Origin: Lentzea cavernae
GTDB taxonomy: Bacteria > Actinomycetota > Actinomycetes > Mycobacteriales > Pseudonocardiaceae
Assembly (NCBI RefSeq): GCF_014653695.1
Contig: NZ_BNAR01000008.1
Span: 62,001 to 126,000, forward strand
DNA length: 64,000 nucleotides
Reading direction: 5' to 3'
Part shown: positions 51,126 through 61,159 of the stretch, one piece after another
Position numbering within the stretch: position 1 is the stretch's first letter
Layout of the letters: each line of letters opens with the position of its first letter
The notes under the pieces: model-generated
The model's input: the letters and a program-made list of their open reading frames with translations, nothing else
The model's database searches: none
Told to the model about the DNA's origin: nothing
Made by a program: the position numbers and the translations under genes

Positions 51126-51422
51126 ATGGCCGATGTGATCGATCAAGCAGCAGGTGTCGTCTCCGAGCTCGCGCCGCCCGGTGCGCCGCGCGAGATCCCC
51201 GGCAGGGAGCTGGCGGTGGTCGCGCCCGCCGGGTTGTTCGCGCTGGCGTTCCTGGTGCCGCCGGGCGTGGGCAAGGTGCTGATGAAGCTGGGTGTCGCCG
51301 CCACACCGCTCGCCGCCTGGGCCGAACTGGCCGCGTGGCGCGGGCTCGACCAGGCGCAACGGCGGCGCGGGGTGGCGTTGCTCGCCCTCTACGTCGTCGT
51401 GGTGCTCAGCCGGCGTCGGTGA
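51126..51422 (+). CDS. Small membrane protein
   Basis: A 98-residue protein of unknown family with hydrophobic segments near LAVVAPAGLFALAFLVPPGV and GVALLALYVVVVL. It is interposed between the peptidase and mec and ends at a hairpin terminator. The N-terminus MADVIDQAAGVV is soluble. Function is unknown. Confidence 0.7.
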   Translation: MADVIDQAAGVVSELAPPGAPREIPGRELAVVAPAGLFALAFLVPPGVGKVLMKLGVAATPLAAWAELAAWRGLDQAQRRRGVALLALYVVVVLSRRR

Positions 51423-51432
51423 AGGCCCGCTG

Positions 51433-51462
51433 ACCTGCGCGAACAAGTCCCTTCGCGCAGGT
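51433..51462 (+). terminator. Terminator before the mec-cysO-cysM operon
   Basis: ACCTGCGCGAA (51433-51443) pairs perfectly with TTCGCGCAGGT (51452-51462) around an 8-base loop. It separates the clpS transcript from the cysteine operon. Confidence 0.87.
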
Positions 51463-51495
51463 ATCTCGCATTCCGAGACAACTCTCGCCAGCCCG

Positions 51496-51501
51496 TAGGA
51501 T
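51496..51501 (+). promoter_or_regulatory. -10 box for mec, leaderless spacing
   Basis: TAGGAT is followed by six bases and the GTG at 51508. The intervening GAAGG could also serve as a weak ribosome site if transcription starts further upstream. Confidence 0.4.
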
Positions 51502-51507
51502 GAAGGC

Positions 51508-51918
51508 GTGCTGGTGATTCGCCGTGACCTGGTGGACGCGATGGTGGCCCACGCGCGCCGCGACCATCCCGACGAGGCGTGCGGGGTGATCGCCGGGCCG
51601 TACGGGTCCGCGACCCCTGAGCGCTTCATCGAGATGGAGAACGCGGAGCGGTCGCCGACGTTCTACCGGTTCGACGCGGCCGAGCAGCTCAAGGTGTGGC
51701 GCGAGATGGACGCGAACGACGAGGTGCCGGTGGTCATCTACCACTCGCACACCGCGACCGAGGCGTACCCGTCCCGCACCGACATCTCGTTCGCGGGCGA
51801 GCCGGAGGCCCATTACGTGCTGGTCTCCACGCGTGACCCGATCGAGCACGAGCTGCGGTCGTACCGCATCGTCGACGGTGTCGTGACCGAGGAACCGGTC
51901 AAGATCATCGAATCCTGA
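51508..51918 (+). CDS. mec: CysO-cysteine peptidase (JAMM metalloprotease)
   Basis: A 136-residue JAMM/MPN+ zinc peptidase that releases cysteine from the CysO-cysteine adduct. The motif is complete: Glu23 (DEACG), His79 and His81 (YHSHTATEAYPSRTD), Ser89 and Asp92, fitting HxH(x7)SxxD. It is first in mec-cysO-cysM, the same order as M. tuberculosis Rv1334-Rv1336, which provides a sulfide-independent, oxidation-resistant route to cysteine. Confidence 0.95.
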   Translation: MLVIRRDLVDAMVAHARRDHPDEACGVIAGPYGSATPERFIEMENAERSPTFYRFDAAEQLKVWREMDANDEVPVVIYHSHTATEAYPSRTDISFAGEPEAHYVLVSTRDPIEHELRSYRIVDGVVTEEPVKIIES

Positions 51919-51942
51919 GTTGCACCCGTTTCCCGGAGGTAG

Positions 51943-53181
<1,239 letters not shown>

Positions 53182-53217
53182 CCCGACGATCTTGTCGGTG
53201 GTGCCGGGTACGTTGTG

Positions 53218-53252
53218 ACGCAGGGGATCCCAGCTCGGGGGGACCCCTGCGT
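53218..53252 (+). terminator. Terminator of the cysteine operon
   Basis: ACGCAGGGG (53218-53226) pairs with CCCCTGCGT (53244-53252); inside, TCCC and GGGA can extend the fold. It lies 37 bases past the cysM stop. Confidence 0.75.
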
Positions 53253-53264
53253 GAGCGTTGCCAC

Positions 53265-53270
53265 TATCCT
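53265..53270 (+). promoter_or_regulatory. -10 box, leaderless gene at 53277
   Basis: TATCCT is followed by exactly six bases and the ATG. No ribosome site is present, consistent with leaderless translation. Confidence 0.5.
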
Positions 53271-53276
53271 GCGGCG

Positions 53277-53861
53277 ATGCCGGTGACCGCTGATGACCTC
53301 GACACGGCTCTCTCCTGCCTGGCCGACGCGCTCGGCCCCGCGACCGGCCGCGACTGGGTGGTCCCGCCCGGCACGGGGGACTGGAACTGCCGCACCACCG
53401 CCGAACACGTGGGCGACTGCCTGCTGTCCTACGCGGCGCAACTCGTCGCCCAGCCGGATTCCCGCTACGTGCGCTTTCTCGCCGTCGCGGACGAGGGGGC
53501 GAGCCCGGCCGAGGTGTTGGAGTTCGCCGTGACCGGTGGCCGGATCCTCGCCTCGGTGGTGCGGACGACGGAGCCGTCCGGGCGCGCCTACCACCCCACC
53601 GGCTTGGCCGGCCCCGCGCACTTCGCCGGCATGGGCTGCGTCGAAGCGCTGGTGCACGGCGAGGACATGGCACGGGGCCTCGGTCTGAGCCTCGACCCGC
53701 CGCGGGACGTCTGCGCTCGCGTGCTCGAGGCGATGTTCCCCCACGACGACCTCGACGTGGACCCCTGGACCGGCCTGCTGTGGGCGACCGACCGCGTCAG
53801 CCTGCCCGGCCGCGAGCGGCAGACCGGCTGGCGCTGGGTGGCAGACGGGTTCAGCCGTTGA
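53277..53861 (+). CDS. Maleylpyruvate isomerase/DinB-like mycothiol-dependent domain protein
   Basis: A 194-residue four-helix-bundle protein of the DinB/MDMPI class. A metal triad is suggested by AEHVGDCLLSYAAQL (His44 region) and VEALVHGEDMARGLGL (His near 124). Such actinobacterial proteins are often mycothiol-dependent transferases or isomerases. It is inserted between cysM and the rhomboid gene, breaking the synteny seen in M. tuberculosis. It converges on the SMP-30 gene with an 11-base overlap. Confidence 0.78.
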   Translation: MPVTADDLDTALSCLADALGPATGRDWVVPPGTGDWNCRTTAEHVGDCLLSYAAQLVAQPDSRYVRFLAVADEGASPAEVLEFAVTGGRILASVVRTTEPSGRAYHPTGLAGPAHFAGMGCVEALVHGEDMARGLGLSLDPPRDVCARVLEAMFPHDDLDVDPWTGLLWATDRVSLPGRERQTGWRWVADGFSR

Positions 53862-54711
53862 ACGCGGTCCCCGGCACGCCCTGGCCGACACCGGGCAGCA
53901 CCAGCACGGACCCGTTGAGCTGCCGCTCCATCAACGCCTGATCGGACAGTCCCACACGAGCAGACGTGACGTAGAGATCGGTGAAGTCCGGCCCGCCGAA
54001 GCAGCACGCGGTCGGGTTGTCGACCGGCACCTCGATCTCTCGGTCCAGCTCACCTCTGGGCGTGTACCGGCGCACCGCGTGCCCGCCCCACAGCGCGACC
54101 CACACGCACCCGTCGGCGTCGACGCACAACCCGTCCGGCCAGCCGTCGGTGTTGCCGACGTGGGCGAACGGACGGCGGTGCGCGACGGTGCCGGTGGCGT
54201 TGTCGAAGTCGAGGACGTCGATGCGGCGGGTCGGCGTGTCGATGAAGTACATGAGCTTCGCGTCCGGGCTCCAGCCGACGCCGTTGCTCGTGTTCACCTT
54301 GTCCAGCATCACCTTCGCGGCGCCGTCGCCGGTGACCCTGGCGAGCCAGCCCTCGTCGGCGGCCTGGTCGTAGCGCATGGTGCCGGCCCACAGGCGGCCC
54401 GACGGGTCGATGCCGGCGTCGTTGCCGCGCACGCCCTCGCGCGCCCAGTAGACGAGCCAGCTCTTGGCGCCGTCGCGGTCGATGAGGGCGATGCCGTCGC
54501 GCAGGTTGCAGACGATGCCGCCCTGCGCGCGCGGCTTGGCGGCGCCCACGTGCTGGGGCACCGAGAGCACCGCGTCGTCGTCCCGCGCGGGTGCGTACCG
54601 GTGCACCTCGGAGGCGAGGATGTCCACCCACAGCAAGGTGGAACTGCTGTGGTCCCAGGTCGGCCCCTCGCCGAGCTGGGCCGACGCGCGCACCGCTACT
54701 TCGATCGACAC
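53851..54711 (-). CDS. SMP-30/gluconolactonase-family protein
   Basis: A 286-residue six-bladed beta-propeller lactonase-like protein. Metal-site residues are suggested in QLGEGPTWD (Glu), VNTSNGVGWSPD (Asn/Asp) and GWPDGLCVDADGCVWVAL (Asp). It probably opens a sugar lactone such as gluconolactone. No signal peptide. The start is GTG. It is divergent from the rhomboid gene and sits, with its convergent neighbour, as an insertion in the core synteny block. Confidence 0.88.
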   Translation of the reverse strand: MSIEVAVRASAQLGEGPTWDHSSSTLLWVDILASEVHRYAPARDDDAVLSVPQHVGAAKPRAQGGIVCNLRDGIALIDRDGAKSWLVYWAREGVRGNDAGIDPSGRLWAGTMRYDQAADEGWLARVTGDGAAKVMLDKVNTSNGVGWSPDAKLMYFIDTPTRRIDVLDFDNATGTVAHRRPFAHVGNTDGWPDGLCVDADGCVWVALWGGHAVRRYTPRGELDREIEVPVDNPTACCFGGPDFTDLYVTSARVGLSDQALMERQLNGSVLVLPGVGQGVPGTAFNG

Positions 54712-54732
54712 CCAACCACCCTAATCGCCACG

Positions 54733-54738
54733 TACGCT
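54733..54738 (+). promoter_or_regulatory. -10 box of the rhomboid-murI operon
   Basis: TACGCT is followed by six bases and the GTG at 54745, the leaderless spacing seen repeatedly in this window. Confidence 0.45.
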
Positions 54739-54744
54739 GGAGCC

Positions 54745-55356
54745 GTGGACCGCACCGCGCTTGCGAAACGGGTAATACCGCCGCACCCAGTGCTTTCGGC
54801 GCTCGTGGTGGCGGGGTTCGTCGGGTTCCTCTACGTCGTCGAGGTCTTCGACGTGGCGACCGGCAGTTCGCTGGAGGACGACGGCGTGCGGCCGCGCGAC
54901 TTCAGCGAGTGGGACAACCTGCTGTGGATGCCGTTGATCCACGGCGACTGGAGCCACCTCACCGGCAACGCCGTTCCGTTGCTGCTGCTCGGGTTCCTCG
55001 CGACCTCGGGCGGGTTGAAGCAGTTCTTCCAGATCACCGCGGTGATCTGGTTGTCGAGCGCGCTCGGCGTGTGGGTGTTCGGCAGCCCCGGCAGCCACAT
55101 CGGCGCGTCCGGTCTCGTGTTCGGGTTCCTCGCGTTCCTGCTGGTGCGCGGGATCTTCGCGCGCTCGTGGCTGCAGCTGGTGATCGCCGTCGGCGTGTTC
55201 GCGTTGTACGGCGCCGCGCTGTGGGGAGTGCTGCCCGGTCAGCCGGGCGTGTCGTGGGAAGGCCACCTGTTCGGCGCAATCGGCGGAGTTCTGGCTGCGT
55301 GGGGCGTGTCTCGTGACAACCGTCGCAGTACAACACCGGCTACATTCACCGCGTGA
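54745..55356 (+). CDS. Rhomboid-family intramembrane serine protease
   Basis: A 203-residue, six-helix membrane protease. Catalytic Ser122 is in [11 protein letters not shown] (GxSG) and catalytic His174 in [11 protein letters not shown]. The [18 protein letters not shown] segment (66-83) carries the helix-2 His and Asn of the oxyanion region. The stop overlaps the murI GTG. Equivalent genes lie upstream of murI in M. tuberculosis (Rv1337). The substrate is unknown. Confidence 0.93.
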   Translation: MDRTALAKRVIPPHPVLSALVVAGFVGFLYVVEVFDVATGSSLEDDGVRPRDFSEWDNLLWMPLIHGDWSHLTGNAVPLLLLGFLATSGGLKQFFQITAVIWLSSALGVWVFGSPGSHIGASGLVFGFLAFLLVRGIFARSWLQLVIAVGVFALYGAALWGVLPGQPGVSWEGHLFGAIGGVLAAWGVSRDNRRSTTPATFTA

Positions 55357-56117
55357 CGATCGGGATCATGGACTCGGGCGTCGGCGGCCTGACGGTCGCC
55401 CGCGCGATCATGGACCAGCTGCCGGGCGAGTCGATCCACTACATCGGCGACACGGCGAACGGTCCCTACGGGCCGCTCCCGATCGCGCAGGCGCGCAAGC
55501 ACGCCCTCGAGATCTGCGACCGGCTCGTGGACGAGGGCGCGAAGATGCTGGTGATCGCGTGCAACACCGCGTCCGCCGCCTGCTTCCGCGACGCCCGTGA
55601 GCGCTACGACGTGCCGGTGGTCGAGGTGATCCTCCCGGCGGTGCGCCGTGCGGTGATGACGACCCGTTCCGGCCGCGTCGGCGTGATCGCGACGGTCGGC
55701 ACGATCAACTCGCACGCCTACCAGGACTCGTTCCAGGCCGCGCGCGACGTGACGGTGACGGCGGCGGCGTGCCCGCGGTTCGTCGACTTCGTGGAGCGCG
55801 GCATCACCTCGGGCCGGCAGGTGCTCGGGCTGGCACAGGCGTACCTGGAACCGTTGCAGCGCGCCGAGGTCGACACCGTGGTGCTGGGGTGCACGCACTA
55901 CCCGTTGCTGACGGGCGTGATCCAGATCGTCATGGGGGAGCACGTGACGCTGGTGTCGAGCGCCGAGGAGACGGTGAAGGACGTCGTGCGGCTGCTGACC
56001 GAGCGAGACGAGTTCGCGTCCGAACCCGCTGTGCACCGCGTGACCTGCACCGGTCCGCCGGAGCGGTTCGCGAAGCTCGCCGCCCGGTTCCTGCCGACCT
56101 TCGAACAGTGGGGCTGA
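55353..56117 (+). CDS. murI: Glutamate racemase
   Basis: A 254-residue enzyme converting L- to D-glutamate for peptidoglycan. The two catalytic cysteines are Cys70 ([11 protein letters not shown]) and Cys180 ([11 protein letters not shown]), and the start [17 protein letters not shown] is diagnostic. The GTG overlaps the rhomboid stop. An MBL-fold gene follows after one base. Confidence 0.96.
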   Translation: MTIGIMDSGVGGLTVARAIMDQLPGESIHYIGDTANGPYGPLPIAQARKHALEICDRLVDEGAKMLVIACNTASAACFRDARERYDVPVVEVILPAVRRAVMTTRSGRVGVIATVGTINSHAYQDSFQAARDVTVTAAACPRFVDFVERGITSGRQVLGLAQAYLEPLQRAEVDTVVLGCTHYPLLTGVIQIVMGEHVTLVSSAEETVKDVVRLLTERDEFASEPAVHRVTCTGPPERFAKLAARFLPTFEQWG

Positions 56118-56118
56118 T

Positions 56119-56886
56119 GTGCTGCTGACCGTGCTCGGCTGCTCCGGCAGCATCCCCGGCCCCGGCGCGGCCGCCTCGGGCTACCTGCTGGAGGCCGAGG
56201 GGTTCACGCTGGCGCTGGAGTTCGGCAACGGCGTGCTGTCGCGGTTCCAGGAGGAACGGCCGCTGTTCTCGATGGACGCCCTGGTGCTCTCGCACCTGCA
56301 CCCCGACCACTGCGTCGACGTGTCCTCCCTTTACGTGGCGCGGAAGTACCACCCGGAGCCGCCTTCCACGCCGTTGCCGGTCTACGCGCCCGCCGAAGCA
56401 CATTCGCGGTTCGTCGCGGCCTACGCGCCCAATGAGGCCGAGCGGTCGTCGCTGGACTTCACCGACGTGTTCTCGTTCCACGGCCTGGGCTCGACGGTCG
56501 AGATAGGACCGTTCACCGTGGACTCCGCCGTGGTGGCACATCCTTGCGAGGCTTACGGGTTCCGCATCTCGTGCGGCGGGGTGTCGCTGGCCTACACCGG
56601 CGACAGTGGGCCGTGCGAGGCGCTGGACTCGCTGGCGGCCGGCGTCGACGTGCTGCTGAGCGAGGCGAGCTGGACGCACGCCCCCGACCGCCAGCCGGAC
56701 CTGCACCTGTCAGGGCGCCAGGCGGGCGAGCTGGCCGCGCGGGCGGGGGCAGGACGACTGCTGGTCACGCACGTGCCGCCGTGGACGTCGCGGGAGGCCG
56801 TGCTGCAGGAGGCCCTGTCGGCGTTCGGCGGGCCCGGTGAGCTGGTCGTGCAGGGCGGCCGGTACGAGGTGGGGGAGCGGACATGA
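56119..56886 (+). CDS. MBL-fold phosphodiesterase, Rv1339-like
   Basis: A 255-residue metallo-beta-lactamase-fold hydrolase. The metal motif is SHLHPDHCVD (His59, His61, Asp63, His64), with later ligands in VVAHPCEAYGF, AYTGDSGPC and VTHVPPWTS. Its position after murI equals M. tuberculosis Rv1339, reported as an atypical class II cAMP phosphodiesterase; RNase Z-like activity is the alternative. The start is GTG. It overlaps the OsmC gene by four bases. Confidence 0.88.
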   Translation: MLLTVLGCSGSIPGPGAAASGYLLEAEGFTLALEFGNGVLSRFQEERPLFSMDALVLSHLHPDHCVDVSSLYVARKYHPEPPSTPLPVYAPAEAHSRFVAAYAPNEAERSSLDFTDVFSFHGLGSTVEIGPFTVDSAVVAHPCEAYGFRISCGGVSLAYTGDSGPCEALDSLAAGVDVLLSEASWTHAPDRQPDLHLSGRQAGELAARAGAGRLLVTHVPPWTSREAVLQEALSAFGGPGELVVQGGRYEVGERT

Positions 56887-57299
56887 TCGAGATCGAACGC
56901 GTCGGAGAGCACGAGTTCGTCGCTTCCAACGGGCGCGGCGCGTCGGTGCGGATCGGGCGCAAGGGCCAGGAGGGCTCGTTCAGCCCGGTCGAACTGCTGG
57001 TCGCGGCCGCCGCCGGCTGCGCGATGGTCACGTCGGAGACGTTGATCCTCAGGAGAACAGGTGGCGAGGAGCTGACAGCGGTCGCGGACGCGGTCCAGTC
57101 CGAGAGCGGCAACGAGGTGATCTCCATCCCGGTGACGCTCTCGTACGACCTGTCCGCCGTGGACGACCCGGAGGCCCTGGAAACCGTCGTCCGGCGTGCC
57201 GTGGAGCAGCTCTGCACGGTCACGCGGACGTTGAAGCAGTCGGCGACTGCTCCGCTTCAGCTCCCGACACCGCTCCAGACGGCCTCCGACCCGCTGTGA
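56883..57299 (+). CDS. OsmC/Ohr-family protein
   Basis: A 138-residue OsmC-like peroxidase-fold protein. The family segment FSPVELLVAAAAGCAMVTSE holds the first cysteine (near 48), and the second is in RAVEQLCTVTRTL near 112. It probably reduces organic hydroperoxides. ATGA overlap with the MBL gene. It is an insertion relative to the M. tuberculosis order. Its 3' end overlaps the convergent DUF2231 gene by 43 bases. Confidence 0.88.
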   Translation: MIEIERVGEHEFVASNGRGASVRIGRKGQEGSFSPVELLVAAAAGCAMVTSETLILRRTGGEELTAVADAVQSESGNEVISIPVTLSYDLSAVDDPEALETVVRRAVEQLCTVTRTLKQSATAPLQLPTPLQTASDPL

Positions 57300-57751
57300 C
57301 CGGCGCGCACGGTCTGCACCGTCGTCCCGACCGCGAGCAGCACGACCAGCACGGACACCACGACTGAGACCACCCGCCACGTCTTCGTGGTGGGTGCCTC
57401 CGCCTGGCGTTCGCGGTCCGCGAGCCGCCCGGCCACCACCAGCGCGATCACCGCGACGCCGAAGCCGAGCGCGATGGGCAGCAGCATGTCGCCGAGGTCC
57501 GCGTGCACCTGGATGGCGGGGTTCTGCACGCCGTTGCGCGCGAGCGCGGCCTGGAAGTCCTCGCCGGCCTGCTTGGCCACCGGAACGGCCGCGACACCGG
57601 CCAGCGTGACCCCCAGAACGGGCCACGCGTACTTCTGCCGCCAGCGCGGGACCAGCGCGATCGCGATGGAACCGAGCGCCGCGAGGGGCAACAGCACGAC
57701 CACCGCGTGCACCAGCAACGGGTGGAGCGGAATACCGTCGATCGTCAGCAT
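57257..57751 (-). CDS. DUF2231 membrane protein
   Basis: A 164-residue protein with four predicted helices. The start [20 protein letters not shown] is the DUF2231 hallmark (conserved His residues in HPLLVH that may bind haem or metal). AGGGAGAGAC precedes the ATG at 57751. It is divergent from rph, with about 50 bases between. Function is unknown; relatives are linked to membrane redox processes. Confidence 0.9.
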   Translation of the reverse strand: MLTIDGIPLHPLLVHAVVVLLPLAALGSIAIALVPRWRQKYAWPVLGVTLAGVAAVPVAKQAGEDFQAALARNGVQNPAIQVHADLGDMLLPIALGFGVAVIALVVAGRLADRERQAEAPTTKTWRVVSVVVSVLVVLLAVGTTVQTVRAGHSGSEAVWSGVGS

Positions 57752-57787
57752 GTCTCTCCCTACGCCATGGCGCTCCGCAGGGTTCAT

Positions 57788-57793
57788 TAGGGT
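57788..57793 (+). promoter_or_regulatory. -10 box of rph-rdgB
   Basis: TAGGGT is followed by seven bases and the first of two adjacent GTG codons at 57801, consistent with a leaderless transcript. Confidence 0.45.
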
Positions 57794-57800
57794 AGGGCGC

Positions 57801-58565
57801 GTGGTGCGAACCGACGGCCGAAACGACGACGTGTTGCGTGACATCCGGATCACGCGTGGATATCAGACCTGGCCCGCGGGCTCGGTCCTGATCGAGTTCG
57901 GGAACACCCGCGTGCTCTGCGCCGCGAGTGTCACCGAAGGCGTGCCCCGCTGGCGCCAGGGCTCCGGCCTCGGCTGGGTGACCGCCGAGTACGCGATGCT
58001 CCCCTCCGCGACCCACAGCCGCAGCGACCGCGAGTCCGTGAAGGGCCGCATCGGCGGCCGCACGCACGAGATCTCGCGCCTGATCGGCCGTTCTCTCCGC
58101 GCCTGCATCGACCTGGCGGCCCTGGGCGAGAACACCATCGTCATCGACTGCGACGTCATCCAGGCCGACGGCGGCACCCGCACGGCCGCGATCACCGGCG
58201 CCTACGTGGCGCTGGCCGACGCGATCACCTACCTGGGCGCGGCCGGCCGCCTCGCCGACCCGTCGCCCCTGTCGTGCGCGGTCTCCGCCGTGTCCGTGGG
58301 CGTGGTCGACGGCCGGGTCCGGCTGGACCTGCCCTACGAGGAGGACTCGCGGGCCGAGGTCGACATGAACGTCGTCGCCACCGACGCGGGCACGTTGATC
58401 GAGGTCCAGGGCACCGGCGAGGGCGCCACCTTCGCGCGTTCCACTTTGGACCGCATGCTCGACATCGCGCTGCAGGGCTGCGCGGAGCTGAACCGCCTCC
58501 AGGCCGAGGCGCTGTCCGCGCCCTACCCCGGCGTGCTGCCGGAGCCCAAGGCGAGCAAGCGATGA
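57801..58565 (+). CDS. rph: Ribonuclease PH
   Basis: A 254-residue phosphorolytic exoribonuclease that trims tRNA 3' ends. Diagnostic parts are [58 protein letters not shown] and [19 protein letters not shown]. Two consecutive GTG codons are possible starts (57801 or 57804). The stop overlaps the rdgB ATG, the usual actinobacterial pairing. Confidence 0.95.
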   Translation: MVRTDGRNDDVLRDIRITRGYQTWPAGSVLIEFGNTRVLCAASVTEGVPRWRQGSGLGWVTAEYAMLPSATHSRSDRESVKGRIGGRTHEISRLIGRSLRACIDLAALGENTIVIDCDVIQADGGTRTAAITGAYVALADAITYLGAAGRLADPSPLSCAVSAVSVGVVDGRVRLDLPYEEDSRAEVDMNVVATDAGTLIEVQGTGEGATFARSTLDRMLDIALQGCAELNRLQAEALSAPYPGVLPEPKASKR

Positions 58566-59161
58566 AGGTGCTGCTGGCCTCCCGCAACGCGAAGAAGCTC
58601 CGCGAGCTGCAGCGCATCGTCGTGGCGGAGTCGCTCGACGGCATCGAGGTGCTGTCGCTCTCGGACGTGCCGGAGTTCCCCGAGGCGCCCGAGACCGCGC
58701 CGGACTTCGAGGGCAACGCGCTGGCGAAGGCCCGCGACGCCGCTGCCGCCACCGGTCTGGTGTCCGTCGCCGACGATTCCGGGCTTGCCGTGGACGAGCT
58801 GAACGGCATGCCCGGCGTGCTGTCCGCGCGGTGGTCCGGTCGTCACGGTGATGACGACGCGAACCTGGACCTCCTGTTGGGACAGCTCGGCGACGTGCCG
58901 GACGAGCGCCGCGGTGCGGCCTTCGTCTCGGTGGTGGCTCTTGTCGTTCCTGGCGGCGACGAGGTCGTCGTTCGCGGCGAGTGGCGCGGCACGTTGCTGC
59001 GGGCTCGTCGTGGTGCCAACGGGTTCGGTTACGACCCGATCTTCGTGCCGGAGGGATCCGCCGTCACCTCGGCTGAGATGACGGCGGAGGAGAAGGACGC
59101 GGAGTCCCACCGGGGCCGCGCCCTCAAGCTCCTGGTCCCGCACCTGCGCAAGCTGGTCTAG
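58562..59161 (+). CDS. rdgB: XTP/dITP diphosphatase (RdgB/HAM1)
   Basis: A 199-residue house-cleaning enzyme that hydrolyses XTP, ITP and dITP. Family motifs are [51 protein letters not shown] and [20 protein letters not shown] overlap with rph. The synteny block shared with M. tuberculosis ends here. Confidence 0.95.
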   Translation: MKVLLASRNAKKLRELQRIVVAESLDGIEVLSLSDVPEFPEAPETAPDFEGNALAKARDAAAATGLVSVADDSGLAVDELNGMPGVLSARWSGRHGDDDANLDLLLGQLGDVPDERRGAAFVSVVALVVPGGDEVVVRGEWRGTLLRARRGANGFGYDPIFVPEGSAVTSAEMTAEEKDAESHRGRALKLLVPHLRKLV

Positions 59162-59182
59162 TTTCTCGTCGTGGCAACGAGG

Positions 59183-59521
59183 TCATGCGGTGGCCTGCGC
59201 GTGTGAGGCCACCGACACGACGCACACGCCAGCGGCGATCAGGGCCATGCCCGCGAGCATGGCCAGGTTCAGCGGGTCGGAGAACAGCACACGACTCGTG
59301 ATCGCCACCAGCGCGATGCCGGCGCCCGCCCAGATCGCATAAGTGATGGCGACCGGCAGGCCCATTCTGATCACGAGCGATTCCAGGTAGAGGGCCGTCA
59401 TGAAGCCGGCCGCCAGACCGGCCACCGGCCACGGTTTTGTGAAGCCTTCGGAGTATTTGAGGCAGAGGGTCGCGAAAACCTCCGCGCCTACGGCGAGGGC
59501 AAGCAGTATCCACTTGAGCAT
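59183..59521 (-). CDS. Small multidrug resistance (SMR) family transporter
   Basis: A 112-residue, four-helix SMR protein. The essential Glu14 lies in ALAVGAEVFATLCLKYSEGF, with the AIWAGAGIALVAITS helix 3 and the final AGMALIAAGVCVV. The EVFAT pattern and AYAIWAG place it nearer EmrE/QacE multidrug pumps than Gdx guanidinium exporters. It has no partner SMR gene here. It is antisense-facing to rdgB with 21 bases between the stops. Confidence 0.93.
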   Translation of the reverse strand: MLKWILLALAVGAEVFATLCLKYSEGFTKPWPVAGLAAGFMTALYLESLVIRMGLPVAITYAIWAGAGIALVAITSRVLFSDPLNLAMLAGMALIAAGVCVVSVASHAQATA

Positions 59522-59804
59522 TGAATTTTCCCAGCGCGAAATGCACGCGGCCTGAGGCGTGCGTGTTGAAGAGAACGGATGACAGGTGGGCGGAAAGCCC
59601 TGGTCAGCCGCCGCGTGCGGGGAAGTGGACTCGCAAGGTGAAATCAGACGGGATGTCGGGGCCGTTAGGTGCCGTCAAACGACACACGGTATATCACCCT
59701 CACCGGAACAGGGGCGGCGTTGTCGCGCGCCCTCCGTTCGACCATACCTGAAGAAGAAGCCGCCGTCGCGGTGAAAGCGACGGCGGCCTCACTAGCGTGG
59801 GAAA
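59522..59804. other. 283-base interval between SMR and bcp genes
   Basis: It holds the bcp terminator at its right end and the promoter region of the SMR gene. The minus strand has TATACC near 59691 as a weak -10. No ykkC or mini-ykkC (guanidine) riboswitch consensus was seen. Short plus-strand frames here have no ribosome sites and were not called. Confidence 0.4.
59759..59787 (-). terminator. Terminator of bcp with T-rich tail
   Basis: GCCGCCGTCGC (59759-59769) pairs perfectly with 59777-59787 over 11 bp around a 7-base loop. On the minus strand it is followed by TTCTTCTTC, making it one of the few classical terminators here. Confidence 0.9.
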
Positions 59805-60272
59805 TCAGGCGGGGAGTTCGCGCAGCAGTTTGGCGACGTGGCCGGTGGCGCGGACGTTGTACATGGCCTTGACGACCTTGCCGTCGGGGCCGACGAGGAA
59901 CGTCGAGCGGATCACGCCCTGGACGGTCTTGCCGTAGTTCTGCTTCTCGCCGAAGGCGCCCCACTCGATGAGGACCTTCTTGTCCGGGTCGCCGAGGAGC
60001 GGGAAGGTCAGGCCCTCGGCGTCGCGGAACTTCGCGAGCTTCTCCTGCTTGTCGGGCGAGATGCCGACGACCTCGTAGCCGGAGTCGGCGAGGGCGCCGA
60101 GGTTGTCGCGGAAGTCGCAGGCCTGCTTCGTGCAGCCCGGGGTGCTCGCGGCCGGGTAGAAGTACACGACCACGGACTTGCCGAGGTAGTCGGACAGGGA
60201 CACCGGCTTGCCCTCGCTGTCGGGCAGCGTGAACGCGGGCGCGGTGTCACCAGGTTCGAGACGACTGGTCAT
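59805..60272 (-). CDS. bcp: Thioredoxin-dependent thiol peroxidase (BCP-type peroxiredoxin)
   Basis: A 155-residue peroxiredoxin that reduces H2O2 and organic peroxides. The peroxidatic Cys47 and resolving Cys52 lie in AASTPGCTKQACDFRDNL, the BCP/PrxQ pattern with two cysteines five residues apart. The ending AMYNVRATGHVAKLLRELP is typical. The lipoprotein gene upstream on the same strand is 22 bases away and may share the transcript. Confidence 0.95.
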   Translation of the reverse strand: MTSRLEPGDTAPAFTLPDSEGKPVSLSDYLGKSVVVYFYPAASTPGCTKQACDFRDNLGALADSGYEVVGISPDKQEKLAKFRDAEGLTFPLLGDPDKKVLIEWGAFGEKQNYGKTVQGVIRSTFLVGPDGKVVKAMYNVRATGHVAKLLRELPA

Positions 60273-60294
60273 GCCCCAGAGACTATTCCGGAGA

Positions 60295-60822
60295 CTAGGC
60301 CTGGCCCTCGAAGACCGTGGGCGCGTCCTGGCCCTGTCCGCCCGGCTGGATGGTCAGCTGCACTCCCACGGGCCCCTCGGGCACCGCGAACGCCAGCTGC
60401 AGCTGGGTGTCGCGGCCCGGCGGGAGTTCGGCGACCGCCGCGGCGAGGCCGTTGAGGCCCTGGACGGAGTCGACTAGCTCCGGGGCCGGGTTGCCGTCCG
60501 CTGTGGCCTTCACGGCGAGCTGGGACGACCTGTAGGGCGCCTTGGAGCCGTTGTAGACGGTGATCGTGAAGACCGCCGTGCGCTTGGCGGGGGGAACGGC
60601 CGTTTCGGACGGTGTGAGCGAACGGGGAGCAGACACCACGACGGACAGGCCCGAGGCCCACACGCGTTGCGTGCCGAACGCGGCGGCACCGGACGCGCTG
60701 GGCGTCTCGGCTCGCTGCTCGACCGTCAGGTTCTCGTTGGGGGTGACGGCGACACTGGGGCCCGCACATCCCGCCACGGCCAGCAACAGGCACAGGCCCG
60801 CGGCCGTTTTGGCGAACTTCAC
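60295..60822 (-). CDS. Lipoprotein with DUF4352-like domain
   Basis: A 175-residue lipoprotein. The lipobox is LLAVAGC (Cys19). The mature part is an immunoglobulin-like beta sandwich with RTAVFTITVYNGSKAPYRSS and LPPGRDTQLQLAFAVPEG, resembling DUF4352 (telomeric repeat-binding factor 2-like) lipoproteins of actinomycetes. GGGGAGTTC precedes the GTG. Function is unknown. Confidence 0.82.
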   Translation of the reverse strand: MKFAKTAAGLCLLLAVAGCAGPSVAVTPNENLTVEQRAETPSASGAAAFGTQRVWASGLSVVVSAPRSLTPSETAVPPAKRTAVFTITVYNGSKAPYRSSQLAVKATADGNPAPELVDSVQGLNGLAAAVAELPPGRDTQLQLAFAVPEGPVGVQLTIQPGGQGQDAPTVFEGQA

Positions 60823-61159
60823 GAACTCCCCTTTCCCACCCCGGCGGTGGGTGTGAGCGACTCACGTCAACTGTGACGGTGTCCGAGGGGGAGTGCGAAC
60901 GAAAGTGGCCTGAAGAAGCGGACCTGGTGCAGGGCCGTGGCCGACTCGTGATGGGCGGCGTGGGCGGCGCCACAAGTGCGCCGGCCCCACGCCGTCCTGG
61001 TGGCCGAGGCCACCGGGTGAAGCTAGGGAGCGCGTCGGGGGGCGTGCGCGCTCACACCGATCATCGCCCACTGTGTGCCACGCGCTACAAGCGGAGCCGG
61101 TTTTCACCCGTTCAGAGCAGCGCGTGGCGTACAAAACGTGAAGGTCACGCCTAGCCGAC
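60823..61159. other. 337-base gene-free interval
   Basis: It lies between the lipoprotein start and the LLM oxidoreductase stop, both on the minus strand. It contains a 16-bp perfect palindrome and several GGCGGCG-rich short inverted repeats, but no tRNA, no riboswitch and no frame with a ribosome site. It probably holds the lipoprotein promoter. Confidence 0.45.
60999..61014. repeat. 16-bp perfect palindrome
   Basis: GGTGGCC-GA-GGCCACC is a perfect 7-bp inverted repeat within the 337-base gap. Either a weak terminator for the oxidoreductase gene or an operator for the lipoprotein gene would fit. Confidence 0.5.

Noticed and set aside
59522-59700. Guanidine riboswitch upstream of the SMR gene
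   Set aside because: No ykkC, mini-ykkC or guanidine-III consensus was found, and the protein itself looks more like EmrE than Gdx.
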